A DNA stretch of 64,000 nt from Fallopia convolvulus (taxonomy: Eukaryota; Streptophyta; Magnoliopsida; Caryophyllales; Polygonaceae). The notes below the pieces were generated by a model. It was not told the DNA's origin. It saw nothing but the letters and a program-made list of their open reading frames with translations, and did no database searches. The position numbers and the translations under genes are program-made. Where the stretch lies: NCBI GenBank assembly GCA_964016875.1, contig OZ024729.1, forward strand, positions 23,208,494 to 23,272,493, written 5' to 3'. The stretch's first letter is position 1. Each line of letters opens with the position of its first letter. Shown one piece after another: positions 34,028-44,666 of this stretch.

Positions 34028-34304
34028 ACCATCATCATATGAGTTGTCTTGGAAAAACATACTTGTAATTCTAAATACGTCTTTTTTTAACCTTTTTATA
34101 TGGGCTTCATTTTCCGCTGCTACATCATTTGTAAAACGACTCTCGATGTAATGAATGACTTATCAATGAATAAAATTCCGCATTTAGTCAATTTCCTCTT
34201 TAATTATATTCCCAATAAATTATTTAAAGCATTGGGTGACTTTAGACGGTAAAATCTGAGGTCACTGGCGGTAATACCCAGTGTTGCAAAATAGGGGTTT
34301 TACA
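34028..34304 (+). repeat. Right LTR of the composite gypsy element, 3' end
   Basis: Continues the LTR after the solo LTR. GGTCACTGGCGGTAATACCC and the final TTTTACA correspond to the ends at 41,574 and 50,089. Confidence 0.75.
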
Positions 34305-34952
34305 GTTATGGACGAAGCATTTGCAGCCGAAGGTCCTAAGATGAGAGATGTTAGGCTTTCTTCCCTTGATCAATTCATACTAGGTTTTCTTGATCATGGG
34401 TCGGATCATAGCTCGGTTTAGAATGTATGTTGTTGTGGAGATTGCTTCGATCCAGAAGCTTTCGGGAACTCCACTCTCCAGCATCATGGTTCGAGCCATA
34501 TCTTCTAGAGTTATGTTCTTTCTCTCGACCACTCCATTTTGTTGTGGTGTGTGTGGCACCGAGAAGGTTTGAGAAATACCATTGTTGTCACAAAACTTAA
34601 GGAACTCTGAGTTCTTGAACTCAGTTCCATGATCAGATCTGAGAGACTTAAGATTCAATCCCATGCTACCTTCCATTCTCTTGATGAAGGGCTCAAACTC
34701 CTTGAATGCATCTGATTTGGATCTCAAGAAAATAACCCATGTAAATCTTGAAAAATCATCAATTAACACATACATGTACATTTTACCACCATAGCTAGTC
34801 GTTTGCATGGGACCACATAGATCCATGTGGATCAGTTCCAAGGGCCTCGTTGTGCTTACCACCTTCTTTGTTGAAGGAAATCCTGGTTTACTTACCACGA
34901 ACACATGCTTCACAAAGCTTGGCTCCCTCAATGTTGATTTGTGGAAGACCAA
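34305..34952 (-). pseudogene. pol: Integrase core of the SIRE-like copia
   Basis: Minus strand. The core has Asp in IHMDLCGPM, Asp in LRSDHGTEF and Glu in NGVVERKNITL, so the DDE triad is intact. After a stop at about 34,380 the reading goes on through the integrase-RT linker (KPNISHLRTFGCKCF) until the GTTAT duplication, and resumes at 18,067 with GKDNLGKFD. Upstream (34,953-35,240) a degenerate stretch holds the HHCC finger (LWHKRLGHAG). Confidence 0.85.
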
Positions 34953-35239
34953 TGACTCGGTCCTGTAGATATAGCTTCAGGATTTGATTTATGCCTGCAT
35001 GGCCTAGCCTCTTGTGCCAGAGTTACGTATCATCATGGGAGCTTGCAAGGCATAACTTTCTTGGTGGTTCAAAGTCCGTGTCCACCACATAGACATTGTT
35101 GGACCTCCTTCCTCTTAGAATGATTTTGTTGGTTTTCTTGCTGATGACCATGCAATTCTCTGAGTCGAAGGTGACAACGTTGTTCCCTTGATCACATATC
35201 TAAGATACACTCAAGAGATTGTATCCCAGATCCTTTACC

Positions 35240-37406
35240 AAGTTGACATTGCTGATCTTGATTGACTTGTTGAGTAGTACTTCTCATGTTCCTATAATTT
35301 CTCCTTTATTTTTGTTGTCAAAGGACACATGACCTCCTTTGACTTGTGTGTGGAGTAAGGTGAGGTTGTCTTTGTTCCCAGTCATACGATTTGAACAACC
35401 ACTATCAATGACCCATGTGTTGTTTCCCCCTCACTGCCACCTACAAGGAGAGTTAGTTTTTGGTGACCCAGGCAAGAGAGATAGTCTCAAACATGACATA
35501 ATCAACAATATTGATATCACGAGAGTTCCTAGAGTTATAGGTGAAGTTCCTATGTTGGTCCCCATGAGTGGGACCTCTAGAAGGTATGTTTGCTTGTTGC
35601 TTTTGCCTGTTCCAATACTCGTGAATCTTTTGAGCTTGAGCTTCCTTTTTGGGACAACTTTCCTTGTAGTGCCCATGCGCACCACAATTCCAGCAGGTTT
35701 TGTAGTACTCACCTAAGTAGTACTTGGGATGGGGTCTTTGTATGCTGTTCCTATCCATGGTTTCTTTGTTGTAACCCCTTGACCCATTTCCCTTGGCGAT
35801 TTGGACGTAGAGTTTGTGCCCAGTGTTCCTAGTGTAGTAGTCCCTCTGTCCACTTACCCCACTTTCCAGGAAACGTATTTTCTCTTCTAGATGAGCATTC
35901 TTTTATTTTTCACATTGGAGTTCTAGGGCCCTACACTCATTTATCTTATGTTCGTTTAGAGGAGACTTCCCATTCTTTGGGCACTCAAACTTGTATCCAA
36001 TCCCATGTTTGGCAAGGACGAATTTGGTTTGGGAACTCGAGGCTTCAGGACTCATTTTACCCTTACTCAGCTTTTGTAGGAACTCATTTTTTATCACTCT
36101 CTAGGGTTTTAATTTCATCCTCAAGGGCCACGATGTTGGATAAGTAAGACTGAAGCTTATCAACAAGCTTCACATAATTGGAACAGGATTCAAGACCAAC
36201 AAGCTTAGCATTTGTGTGTTCCGATTCATCTAATTTCTTTTGCAATTTGATGTTATCTTTGACAAGATTAGAGAGCAATTTCAATAATTCAATCTTTTCA
36301 TAGTTAGATAAGGACTCAAGAATGGTTTCGGTGGTTACCTCACTGTGTTTTTCGCAAGTGATCTCCCCTATAGCCATTGCACACATTTGTGGGTGTGCCC
36401 AAGACTCAAGATCTTCATCCTCGTCGTCGCTCCAGGCTGCGATGTAGGCATTCTTCCCTTGTTTTATGTCGTTAGTTCTCTATGGGCAGTTTTTGACAAA
36501 GTGCCCCTTCTTGTAGCACTTGTAACAGGTGACGTCAATGAGGTCCTTCTTCGTGGGCCTGTTTTGGGAACTCTGACCCCTTTGCGAGTTCCCATGACCT
36601 TTCTTGAATTTTCATTCGTTGTAGAAGGATTGAAGGGCCTTGGTGACAAGGACAAATTCCTCATCTTCTTCTTCATCAGAGTCCTCGTGTTGCTCTTGAA
36701 CAGATTTGAGCATCTTTTCCAGTTTTAGGGCAATCCCTTTGTGTGCCCTTTCTTGTTCCTTGTGGTCTTGCTTCCTCTTCTCATGTCCCACCAGCTTCCC
36801 AAAGACTTGGTGAAGCATGAGATTCCTATTCTCAGGATTTTCTTTGAACATGGTCCTCTCGTTGGCCCATTCACCAGTTAGGCCGTTGAAGAGTTGTTGG
36901 ACTTTCATCTTGTCGGTGATCTCCTCCTTGGTGATCCCAAGTCGAGTAAGCTTGGTACACATGGCCTCAAAACGAGACTGGTAGCTATCGACAGATTATC
37001 CCATCTCCATTCGGAAGTTGATGAACTCCCTTCTAGCATTCATTTGGAGATCCTCTTGGAGGTCCGAATTAATGATGTGCATTTGTTGGATGACTTCCCA
37101 CATTTCCTTCGCCGTTTCCAGATTCACCACCCTGTCACAGTCCTGTTCCGATATGGCGTTCTTGAGGTACTGTTTTACTTTGAAGTTTGCCTCCATGCAC
37201 TTCCATTCGTTTTGCCCCCACTTGGAGAAGTCATTGCGAATGGTTGGGTCCACCTCGAAGTTCCATACTTCGATGACATACCAAGCTTGAAAGTCGTGGT
37301 TGCGCATCCAGTCCTTCATGTTGCGTTGCCAGTTTTCGAACCTTCCGGTGATAAGCCTTGGAGGCTTGTTGTTCCCATGTCCAACTTGAGTGAGTTCCTA
37401 AGACAT
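35240..37406 (-). pseudogene. gag: Gag and protease of the SIRE-like copia
   Basis: The start ATG is at 37,406-37,404 but codon 3 is TAG (37,398-37,400). Gag follows (NWQRNMKDWMRNHDFQAW, YVIEVWNFEVD), with a further TAA near 36,997 before SVDSYQSRFEAM. Two CCHC knuckles occur: CYKCYKKGHFVKNC near 36,515 and CWNCGAHGHYKESC near 35,690. A Lys/Glu-rich coiled-coil-like segment lies between them (36,084-36,350). The protease active site DSG is seen in WVIDSGCSNRMTG near 35,395. At least five stops or frameshifts make the gene dead. Confidence 0.8.
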
Positions 37407-37450
37407 CTTGTAACCTACGATGCTAACACAGAAATTTAGAGCGAGCCTGC

Positions 37451-37460
37451 TTTGATACCA
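37451..37460 (-). promoter_or_regulatory. Primer binding site of the SIRE-like copia
   Basis: TGGTATCAAA on the minus strand, two bases after the LTR end CCAACA; complementary to initiator tRNA-Met, the usual copia primer. Confidence 0.8.
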
Positions 37461-37462
37461 AT

Positions 37463-38435
37463 TGTTGGCTCGTCGTGCATTAGTAAGAGCTTGGGAACTA
37501 GCGGTTAGGTTGTTCCCAAGGCAGCGGAAGTAAACAATCGCAAGTAATACGGAATGTAAAAGATACAATTCCTTTATAGAGGAACCCCACAACAACCAAC
37601 TAGTTGTGTGGGTAAACCTCTACCTCCGCTTGGAGGATTTTGAACGATCTACTTGTTTTATTGATTGTTCCCTAGTTACAACAAGCAAGACTTACATTTC
37701 TTTGTTCCTAGCAGTTCTTCCTAACTCTAGCAATACTAGCAAGTCTTCTCAACCTAGTTCCTAAGCGAACAACTCAATTAAACACAAGATAAATCGAACC
37801 TTACAGCTTGAGCTCACTGCTACAGTTCCTTAACTCCTGGGAACTTGGATTCACCGTCGCCGAGATCGAACACTCGCCGCCGGGGACTTCTCTTCACTCG
37901 ATGTCTCTCTTTCCTGTTTGTATGAGGATATGGAATTCTGGGAGAAGTGCTAATTCCAAGCACTATTCATTTACCTTTATACTCGTTTGAACTTGGGCTG
38001 CAATCTTCATTTTCATGTTGTCCAAAATGCCCTTTGTCTTGCATACCAAGTTTGCAATCTTCACATGTGACTTTATTTGAACTTAGTCAACTTCAAATGT
38101 CTATCAGACCGTTGGATCGCTCGCCTCAGTCTATTCCTCAGACTGAGCCTTTGTTTTGTCTGAGACAGGATCTCGCATTTCACGCTGAACGGTCTTGTCT
38201 TCACATGTGAGTTCCCATAGGATGGGAAATGCTCTCTTCTGAGTTCCCTTGATGGGAACTTGTTGTCGTGTATTCTTGTGGTCTTTTTGTATTCCCTTCT
38301 TAGAGAGTCTTTGTCAAACCTGGTGTTCCCTTGAAATATTTGGATGTAAAACGTTAGTTCCTATATGGCGTTTGTCATTATCAAAACTGGAGATAAGCAT
38401 CGTTGTTTGGATGTTTAGAACCAGAGTTCCCAACA
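37463..38435 (-). repeat. 5' LTR of the SIRE-like copia
   Basis: Minus-strand TGTTGGGAACTCTGG to GAGCCAACA, about 973 bp. A TATA box (TATAAAGG, complement of 37,974-37,981) lies mid-LTR. The outer end could instead be 38,446 (TGTTAGGACG). The 3' LTR is not in the window. Confidence 0.75.
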
Positions 38436-38473
38436 CCGTCCTAACAAGAATATCAAAGTGAGAGACAAGAAGT

Positions 38474-38690
38474 ATGGAAGAAAATCTAGAAGGTTGAAGT
38501 TGCGGAGACGAAAAGATTCGGAATTTTCTTTGGTTAGTAGCTCATGATGCTATTCTTAGTAATGTTCAAAGGGACCGTCGACATCTAAACTTGAACCCGA
38601 GGTGAGGGGAGTGTAATGCTGATGAGACTACGTCACATATATTGCGAGGTTCTTTAAGACCAGCTATTCTCCTCCCATGGGGCATTAGGA
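38474..38690 (+). pseudogene. LINE fragment, zinc-binding RT tail
   Basis: Degenerate reading resembling the zf-RVT region at the end of plant LINE ORF2: WKKIW, FLWLVAHDAILSN and RDRRHLN, followed by ECNADE and TSHILRG. Broken by frameshifts and truncated at both ends. A related but distinct RNase H piece is at 55,251. Confidence 0.6.
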
Positions 38691-38813
38691 ATTGACAACT
38701 CTTGACAAAATGCAAAACATAGTTCGACATCTTATGCTAAAAGTAATGTTCTTTAAGACCAGCTAGGGTCTTCTCTAGACCTCAATGGCCACATGAAACA
38801 TGCACTTCTAAAG

Positions 38814-40090
38814 TTAAGAGACACCTAATCGATGAAGTAGGTATGCATAATTTTCCCGATTTAAACAAATACCCATTATCAATGAAAAACTACTCAAATC
38901 CCCCCTTTTCAAAGCATGTAGCATAAATAGGCTTAAAGAAATCACCATGAGCATATAACTCTTAATCAAAGAAAATCCTAAGATATGCGCATCACAATGT
39001 TTAAGAAGTATGTACATGCGGGATAGCTTATCGGCTACCACATTCTCCTTTCCCTTCTTGTGTTGAACCATATAGGGAAACATCTCCATGAACTCAACCA
39101 AATAAGCATGGCATCGACTGAGTCGATCGTGACTGGCCCTTCAAGTACTTCAACACCTCGTGATCTGAATGGATGACAAACTCCTTAGGCCAAATTTAGT
39201 GTTGCCATGTCTTGATTACTCAAATGAGGGTGTTAACTCCTTATCGTAGGTGGAGTAGCTCAACTCAGCCCTACTCAATTTCTCACTAAAGTAGACAATT
39301 GGCTTCCTATCTTACAAGAAGACAACACTTTCCCAATGGTCAACGCATCACATTCCACTTCAAACGTCTTGGAGAAGTCTGGAAGCTAAAATAGCGATGT
39401 GTTGCATAGTCTCTCCTTGAGCTTGTCAAACGCCTCTTGATGATGGGTTTTCTATTTGAATGTAGCGTCTTTCTTGGTAATGTCATGGAGTAGGCCAGCT
39501 ATGGTGCTGAAATCTCTCATAAACTGTCGGTAGAAACCAGCCAAGCCAAGGAACAACCGAACTTGTGTTGGAGTTGTGGATTGCGACCATTCCTCAATTG
39601 CCTTGATTTTCTCATTGTCCACCTTGAGTCCTTCCCTAGAAATAACAAAACCAAGGAAAATGGTAGAATCTGAACATAATTCACACTTCTTCAAGTTAGC
39701 ATAAAGTTTTAAAATGGTAGAATCTGAACATAATACACACTTCTTCAAGTTAGCATAAAGTTTTAAAATGGTAGAATCTGAACATAATACACACTTCTTC
39801 AAGTTAGCATAAAGTTTCTCTAAATGAAGACACTCTAAGACCAACTTTAAGTGTTCTACATGTTCAGCCAAGGTTTTACTATAAATTAGGATACCGTCAA
39901 AGTAAACAACAACAAATTTATCTAGATATTTCCTAAGAACACGATTCATTAGGCGCATAAAGGCACTAGGTTTTGTTAAACCAAATGGCATGACAAGCCA
40001 TTCATACAAGCCATATTTGGTTTTAAAAGTTGTCTTCCACTCATCCCCCTCTTCATTCTTTTTTGGTAGTATCCACTTCTTTAGTCAATT
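38814..40090 (-). pseudogene. pol: Chromovirus-type gypsy RT/RNase H fragment with tandem duplication
   Basis: RT palm reads YGLYEWLVMPFGLTKPSAFMR and KFVVVYFDGILIYS; the catalytic YxDD has become YFDG. A 54-bp unit (18 residues, LYANLKKCVLCSDSTILK) is present three times in tandem at 39,661-39,817, in frame. FLGFVISREG and LFLGLAGFYRQFMRDFS follow. RNase H remains at 39,450-38,814 are scattered over frames and end with HKKGKENVVADKLSR. Integrase and gag are absent. Confidence 0.8.
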
Positions 40091-40129
40091 TTAGAAAATA
40101 GACGAGCACCAAAAAAATTCATCAACCGT

Positions 40130-41574
40130 ATCATATAAACAATGAATGACCGCACTAACATACATTATATTCATGGAAAGTGGAATCATTGTCCTCAACA
40201 AGTCACCTTCATCTTGTTCTCGACATCCCTCAAAGTCATTAGTGGAAGTTTTGCACCACCTTCATGACACTAACGCGAAAACCAAGGCAAGTGGATGGTT
40301 CTCTCTGCATATATTTCTTAAACGTGGATTTTTAACCCGTTTAATCACTTTGTTGGGAACACCTTATTTGCTTAATAAATGAACATACGTTTATTTATTG
40401 CTCTAGAGATAATATCGTCATAGTACTAGATTTTAGGTCCGATGATTATGGCCTTGATTGTTTAAAATGTGTAGTTTGAGATCATGCATGGATTATCGTA
40501 AAGTAGGGGTGTGAGATAAGTCTCCAAATACCTCTTTATAACATCATATTAGGGGATATATTAATTATCCTCTCCTAATACTAGGTCATGACCCTGCCGA
40601 TACTATCATAATGAGAGGTGGTTTTGCAATCTAGCTAAGTGTCTATTTTCCTTGGCTGAGTTTCTTAGAGTGCCAAATTAAAATCATCAATCTAAGATGT
40701 ATCATTTTATAACTAATGCAAGATAAGTTCCCAATGCACAATAATTAATATGCTAAGATGGTTAGTACAACTTGGAAAATCATTCTTGCTCCTGACTTTG
40801 TAGGATTATCTTTCCAATTTGAATGCTTACTTGAACTAGTCTATGTGGGCTTGGTACTTAAGAGCCTTTGTGACCACCTCCCCATTTGGAGTCCCAAGTA
40901 TGATGAGGTTGGTCAAAATCTGATTTGTCGACTATGTTTTTTCAAAATAAGTTGTGTTTCTAATGAATGTTCCCAACAACACCTTCCAAGTGGAACCATA
41001 TTCTTGTGATGTCCTACTTTTCTTTCTACATATTACTTTTTTATGGGAGTACTTATTGTTAAATCATTGATTGGTTTTCATTCGGAGTTCGATGCTATCA
41101 TGCATGTTCATTGCAACCATAAGAACCTTTCGCTTTCGTCATTTGCTTAGTATTTCATTAGACTAACTCGGCCACCTTATTCCCTTTCATGGATAGCTTG
41201 TGTCCCCCATCTTCTAGATATGGAACATCAAATTTCCATGGGACTTGTGCTCAAGGACTGAAGACCCGAAGGAAGACTTGTGAAGAAGTTGAAGGAAGAT
41301 CGTTGTGCACTTTTATTGTATTTGCCAAGTCTTCAAATTGGCTTTTGTACTATTTATTTCCGTTGATACTTTTAAAACTCTACCTTGGAGCGGAATGTAA
41401 TGGAACAAGTTTCTGTTCTTTTAATTAATGATAGTTAGGATTATTGTAAAATCGTGTTTCATTTCTCCTTAAAAGCCTTGGGTGACCTTGGAAGGCGTTT
41501 AATCCGAGGTCATTGGCATTGTGGTGCCCTCTTCGATGTCACATATGGCCCGTTTGTGGGAAGGGGTGTTACAT
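40130..41574 (+). repeat. Gypsy LTR fragment
   Basis: 5'-truncated LTR ending GGGGTGTTACA at 41,574. It shares blocks with 30,440-31,594 (TCTTTCCAATTTGAATGCTT, TTCCCAACA) and 48,660-50,089 (AAGGCAAGTGGA). No start and no matching target duplication found. Confidence 0.6.
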
Positions 41575-41589
41575 ACAAGTAGAATAATT

Positions 41590-42115
41590 AATGATTTAGT
41601 TTACAAGTTGGTGATAAAATTCCCCTTAAAGGATCTTGGCCTATTCTTATTTTTTTGGCATCAAAGTTTATTCATTGCTTGATGGAAAAAAAAACAAATC
41701 CATCACCACTCCTTTGTTGGTGACTTTACCATTACTCATGTATGTTGGCTCTTGTTGACTTGTTGCCCTCCCTAACGTATGATCGTGTTCTTGTCGGAAG
41801 TTTACAATACTTAGGGTTGACACCTCTTTATGTTGATTTTTTTTTTGTCAACAAAGTCTCATAATTCATACAAGCTCCAATGACAGATCATTACTTCTTA
41901 CGATATCTCTGATTTGGGTATTCACGTTTCAACTCTATCACCCCCTATTTTGCATGGGTTCACTGATTGGGATGGAGACAAAGATGACGATTTCTCAAAA
42001 ATTGGATATCTCCTTTAACTTGGCCGAACACCTATACCTTACATCGAGGATTTTAGAAAGAAGAAAATCGTTGTTAAGTCTTCAACTGAGGCGGGGCATA
42101 AGGAGCTAGTTTAAG
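41590..42115 (+). pseudogene. Degenerate copia RT/RNase H fragment
   Basis: Across several frames: KDLGLF, GSLQYLGLTPL, then GRTPIPYIEDFRKKKIVVK and SSTEAGHKEL, the copia RNase H block around the conserved Glu. No intact ORF. Confidence 0.65.
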
Positions 42116-42500
42116 CTCAAATAAAATATGTGGCAACCAGTCATAAAAAATGAGCTTATGTGGCTAACGAGTAAACAAAAACGAGCTTATGTGGCAACCA
42201 GTCATCGTGTGTGTATATCACGTTAGTAAAAAGGGTTCAATGGAACAAAATTATCAAGTTGAAGGGTTTAATAATAGGTTTTTTAGTTCAAGGGTCTGAG
42301 CGAACAAAAATTTCAAGTTCAGGGGTCCATATATGTATTCGACCTTCACAAAATTGCTTGTGATAATAATACACATCAATTACAAATAATTACCTTGTAA
42401 AATGTTACATAGTCACCTTTAAATATTAAAATCACACAATACTCCACAAAAATCGTGGAAATTTCACAAAATAATCCTCAAAAAGTCAAAATGAAAACAT
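42116..42500. other. Unassigned DNA with short direct repeats
   Basis: GAGCTTATGTGGC occurs twice and GTGGCAACCAGTCAT twice between 42,130 and 42,206. Otherwise nothing recognisable. Confidence 0.4.
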
Positions 42501-42508
42501 ACGCCCTT

Positions 42509-42570
42509 GGGCCACTCGGCCCATCTTAGACTTCTGTTTTGGGCTTCTAGGGTTTCAGCAATCCTATATA
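42509..42570 (+). promoter_or_regulatory. Pol II promoter with TGGGCC site II elements, telo-box and TATA
   Basis: TGGGCC (42,509), GGCCCA (42,519), a TTTTGGGCTT block (42,537-42,546), telo-box TAGGGTTT (42,548-42,555) and TATATA (42,565-42,570) lie within 62 bp. Site II plus telo-box is the known arrangement in plant genes for ribosomal proteins and for polycistronic snoRNA clusters. The transcript downstream has no convincing ORF: the first ATG, near 42,602, is followed by a stop after three codons. Confidence 0.65.
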
Positions 42571-43011
42571 GACCCATCTCAACGCTACTCTTCTTCATCA
42601 AATGGAGCCGAAATAGCTATCTTCTTCTTATTCACATCTGGTCTGCATTTCCTCGATCATCTTTTTCTCGATTACGAGTGCTTAAATCCTCTATTTCCGA
42701 AAAATCGTTCTTCCCATTTAGGTTTCTTCCTCCGCATGTTGCACCCCGGGCTTCTCTGAATCATTACCATGAAGATGACAGCCCCAATGCTCATGCTAGA
42801 GTCAGTTTTTCCGTTCGTGTTACAGATATGCCCTCTTTGTACCTTCTTTTTAAAGGCTGATCTGCGTCAATTCAACGGATATATTTACTCCGAAGCACCG
42901 AATCTTAGCTTTTAATGGCTTTTTTTTTCTTTCTTTCTGCGGTTTGGTTTGCCTCGCACACCTTTAGGCTTTCGTTGAATCTAATTATAACTCGATGATA
43001 GTCCAGTCATG

Positions 43012-43071
43012 GAGGCATAGACTAAATGCGGTGTTAACGTGGAGGTTCGCATCTTCCCTTTGTTATGCCTC
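43012..43071 (+). ncRNA. Possible H/ACA-like hairpin
   Basis: Lower stem GAGGCATA (43,012-43,019) pairs with TATGCCTC (43,064-43,071). An internal loop separates it from an upper stem ATGCG/CGCAT. AAAATA follows and fits an H box. No credible second hairpin with ACA was found, so support is weak. Confidence 0.3.
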
Positions 43072-43107
43072 TAAAAATATCCGCTAAAGATTTCATTATT
43101 TAATTTA

Positions 43108-43201
43108 TTGGCGATGATTACAATTTATCCGCGCTTCTGAGGGTTTAACGATTCAATGAAGCAAAGGATTTAATATGGTTGAATTTCTTGATATGAGCCA
43201 A
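43108..43201 (+). ncRNA. Candidate box C/D snoRNA 1
   Basis: Terminal stem TTGGC/GCCAA encloses an imperfect box C (ATGATTA), a D' CTGA at 43,137, a C'-like AATGAAG and a terminal ATGA in place of box D. About 94 nt. It lies 34 bp before the better candidate at 43,236. No target assigned. Confidence 0.4.
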
Positions 43202-43235
43202 ATAATTTAAGTTTATAGTTCTTGACGTTAAATTG

Positions 43236-43322
43236 TTTGACTATGATGATCAATTCACAGCTATGCCAGTTCTGCTTCAGAAAATTCATGATAGATAAAG
43301 CTGTAAATGTTTCTGAGTCAAA
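43236..43322 (+). ncRNA. Candidate box C/D snoRNA 2
   Basis: The best of the set: TTTGAC and GTCAAA form a terminal stem directly outside a perfect box C (ATGATGA, 43,243-43,249) and box D (CTGA, 43,313-43,316). A C'-like TGATAGA is at 43,290. Length 87 nt, usual for plant C/D snoRNAs. The guide would be the bases just before box D, ending TGTAAATGTTT; I could not assign an rRNA target from memory. Confidence 0.55.
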
Positions 43323-43399
43323 TTTGTTTTGCTATATGGATCTGAAACGTAGTTCGTAAAAACAAACTAAAAACGAAGTATTTATCAAAATTAAAGACT

Positions 43400-43485
43400 T
43401 GCCAGTGATGATATAATCCTCTTTACTACTACGTCATTTCCAGGAAAAGGAACTCATATGATTTTAATGGATGTTACTGAAGAAC
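43400..43485 (+). ncRNA. Candidate box C/D snoRNA 3
   Basis: Perfect box C GTGATGA (43,405-43,411) and box D CTGA (43,477-43,480) at normal distance. The terminal stem is weak. The guide region would end TTTTAATGGATGTTA. No target assigned. Confidence 0.4.
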
Positions 43486-43985
43486 TCTTCCATATATTCA
43501 TCTTCATATGAATTTGAATGTAATGTTATAAGATTTTGTAGTTTTTGAGTGTCAACTATACTCTTCCACATTTCATTGTGTTGAGAGTCTGAAGAACTCG
43601 GATAGTGTGGTGTTGCCATCAACTTCATTCTCTTATTTCTGTGAGATTGAGAGCTAAATTACAGCACAAAATTTATAATAATAATCTGATTAATATAAAG
43701 GAAGTAATATTTGAACCTGGACTATGATGATTCAGTATTTGAATTGGGACTTAAACAAAACTGACCAATGCAGCTCCAAGCTTCTGTGCAAAATTATGAT
43801 GGTCTGGCCCTGTTCTGCTAAATGTATAAACATTTGTGCAAATTTAGATACATAACTGCAATCTACAACCCACTATTTAATATAATTTGCAAATTAGTCC
43901 CTCATTCCCAAGATCTTTCATTTTCCTCTCCTCTCTCCTACTTACAGTTTGTCTCACCGTCAACACTTGACCACCCACTGCAATC
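43486..43985. other. Unassigned DNA after the candidate snoRNA cluster
   Basis: AT-rich, no ORF or repeat recognised. A further CTGA-AGAACTC, as after candidate 3, occurs near 43,598 without a matching box C. Confidence 0.4.
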
Positions 43986-44127
43986 ATCCCTGACTACGGC
44001 CACCACCATTCTCCAGCTGCAGCCACGGAGTCACAAGCCAAATAAACCTGTTTTTGTGATTGGAGAGGGATGATTGCAATGGCTCCGTGGCTGCGGCTGG
44101 AGAATGGTGGTGGCTGTAGTCAGGGAT
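43986..44127. repeat. 45-bp inverted repeat (hairpin)
   Basis: The arms at 43,986-44,030 and 44,083-44,127 are complementary at about 43 of 45 positions by eye, with a 52-bp loop. The loop itself carries AGGGATGATTGCA, complementary to sequence at the left edge. A further inverted pair (GTTTTTGTGATTGGAGAG at 44,050 and its complement near 44,254) lies around it. It could be transcribed as a long hairpin or be a foldback remnant. Confidence 0.75.
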
Positions 44128-44666
44128 GGCACCACCATTCAATATGGTGGCGGCCACCACCATTCAATATGGCTATTTCTTTTTATATTAAAAAATAAAA
44201 AAGAAAGATATTGTGAGGACAAATAAGCCAAAATAAGGCAAGTGTCCCCACCTCTCTCCAATCACAAAAACGCCACATTACGACACCTTCTCTCTTTGCC
44301 ATATTCTTTCCATATATTGTTGATTGATTACTTACCTTAATTGATTGTGATTGATTGCAAAGATCTCGCCTACCTTTTTCGACGAGATTCTATCTTCTCT
44401 TCTTGATTCTTTCTCTCTTTGCTTCTTCTTCTCTCTCGTGTGGTCAAGCAATCCAGCCAACACCTCACACCCTCTTCTCTTCTCTCTTGTGTTTGGCATG
44501 CTTATTGCTTGTTGCTTTGCACCATTGCTTGTGTATAGTCGAGATCCTAAACCTCCCTAATTCGACAAGCTTTTTGTGTCAGTGTACTTAGAGTACTTGG
44601 GTCGGTGAGTCCTACAAGGTCTCGGCTTTTGTTTGTGATTGATTTGTTGGGACGTTTTACTCGTCT

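Larger units (their letters stand above)
18068..34304 (+). mobile_element. Composite Ty3/gypsy element (TGTAATATCC LTR family) with nested insertions
   Basis: Begins TGTAATATCC and ends GGGGTTTTACA, flanked by GTTAT at 18,063-18,067 and 34,305-34,309, an exact 5-bp target duplication inside the copia integrase. The second LTR start (19,547) is preceded by GAAACTAATTTTTAAGGGGG, the style of 3' polypurine tract seen in chromovirus-type gypsy elements. The left LTR and interior are mostly deleted. The right LTR runs from 19,547 to 34,304 interrupted by a TIR transposon, Tat-like DNA and a solo LTR. No coding capacity of its own remains. Confidence 0.8.
1..38435 (-). mobile_element. Outer Ty1/copia element, SIRE/Maximus-like, split by two large insertions
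   Basis: This is the oldest layer of the left half. Reading the minus strand from about 38,435 one meets, in copia order, an LTR, a primer site complementary to initiator tRNA-Met, gag with two CCHC knuckles, protease, integrase, then (after a 16-kb insertion) RT and RNase H, then (after a 13-kb insertion) an accessory ORF. Continuity is shown by the exact target duplications of the insertions (GTTAT at 18,063 and 34,305; CATGG at 1,999 and 15,333) and by the integrase-to-RT reading across the first break. The SIRE-like assignment rests on the RT style and on the ORF downstream of pol. The 3' LTR lies outside the window or is unrecognised. Multiple stops make it dead. Confidence 0.8.

Noticed and set aside
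41575..41579. TACAA as target duplication for the LTR ending at 41,574
   Set aside because: No matching copy before a plausible LTR start was found, so the element border cannot be confirmed.
42507..42860. 117-aa ORF downstream of the site II promoter
   Set aside because: It begins upstream of the TATA box, has no recognisable domain and would not be translated from a transcript starting near 42,595.
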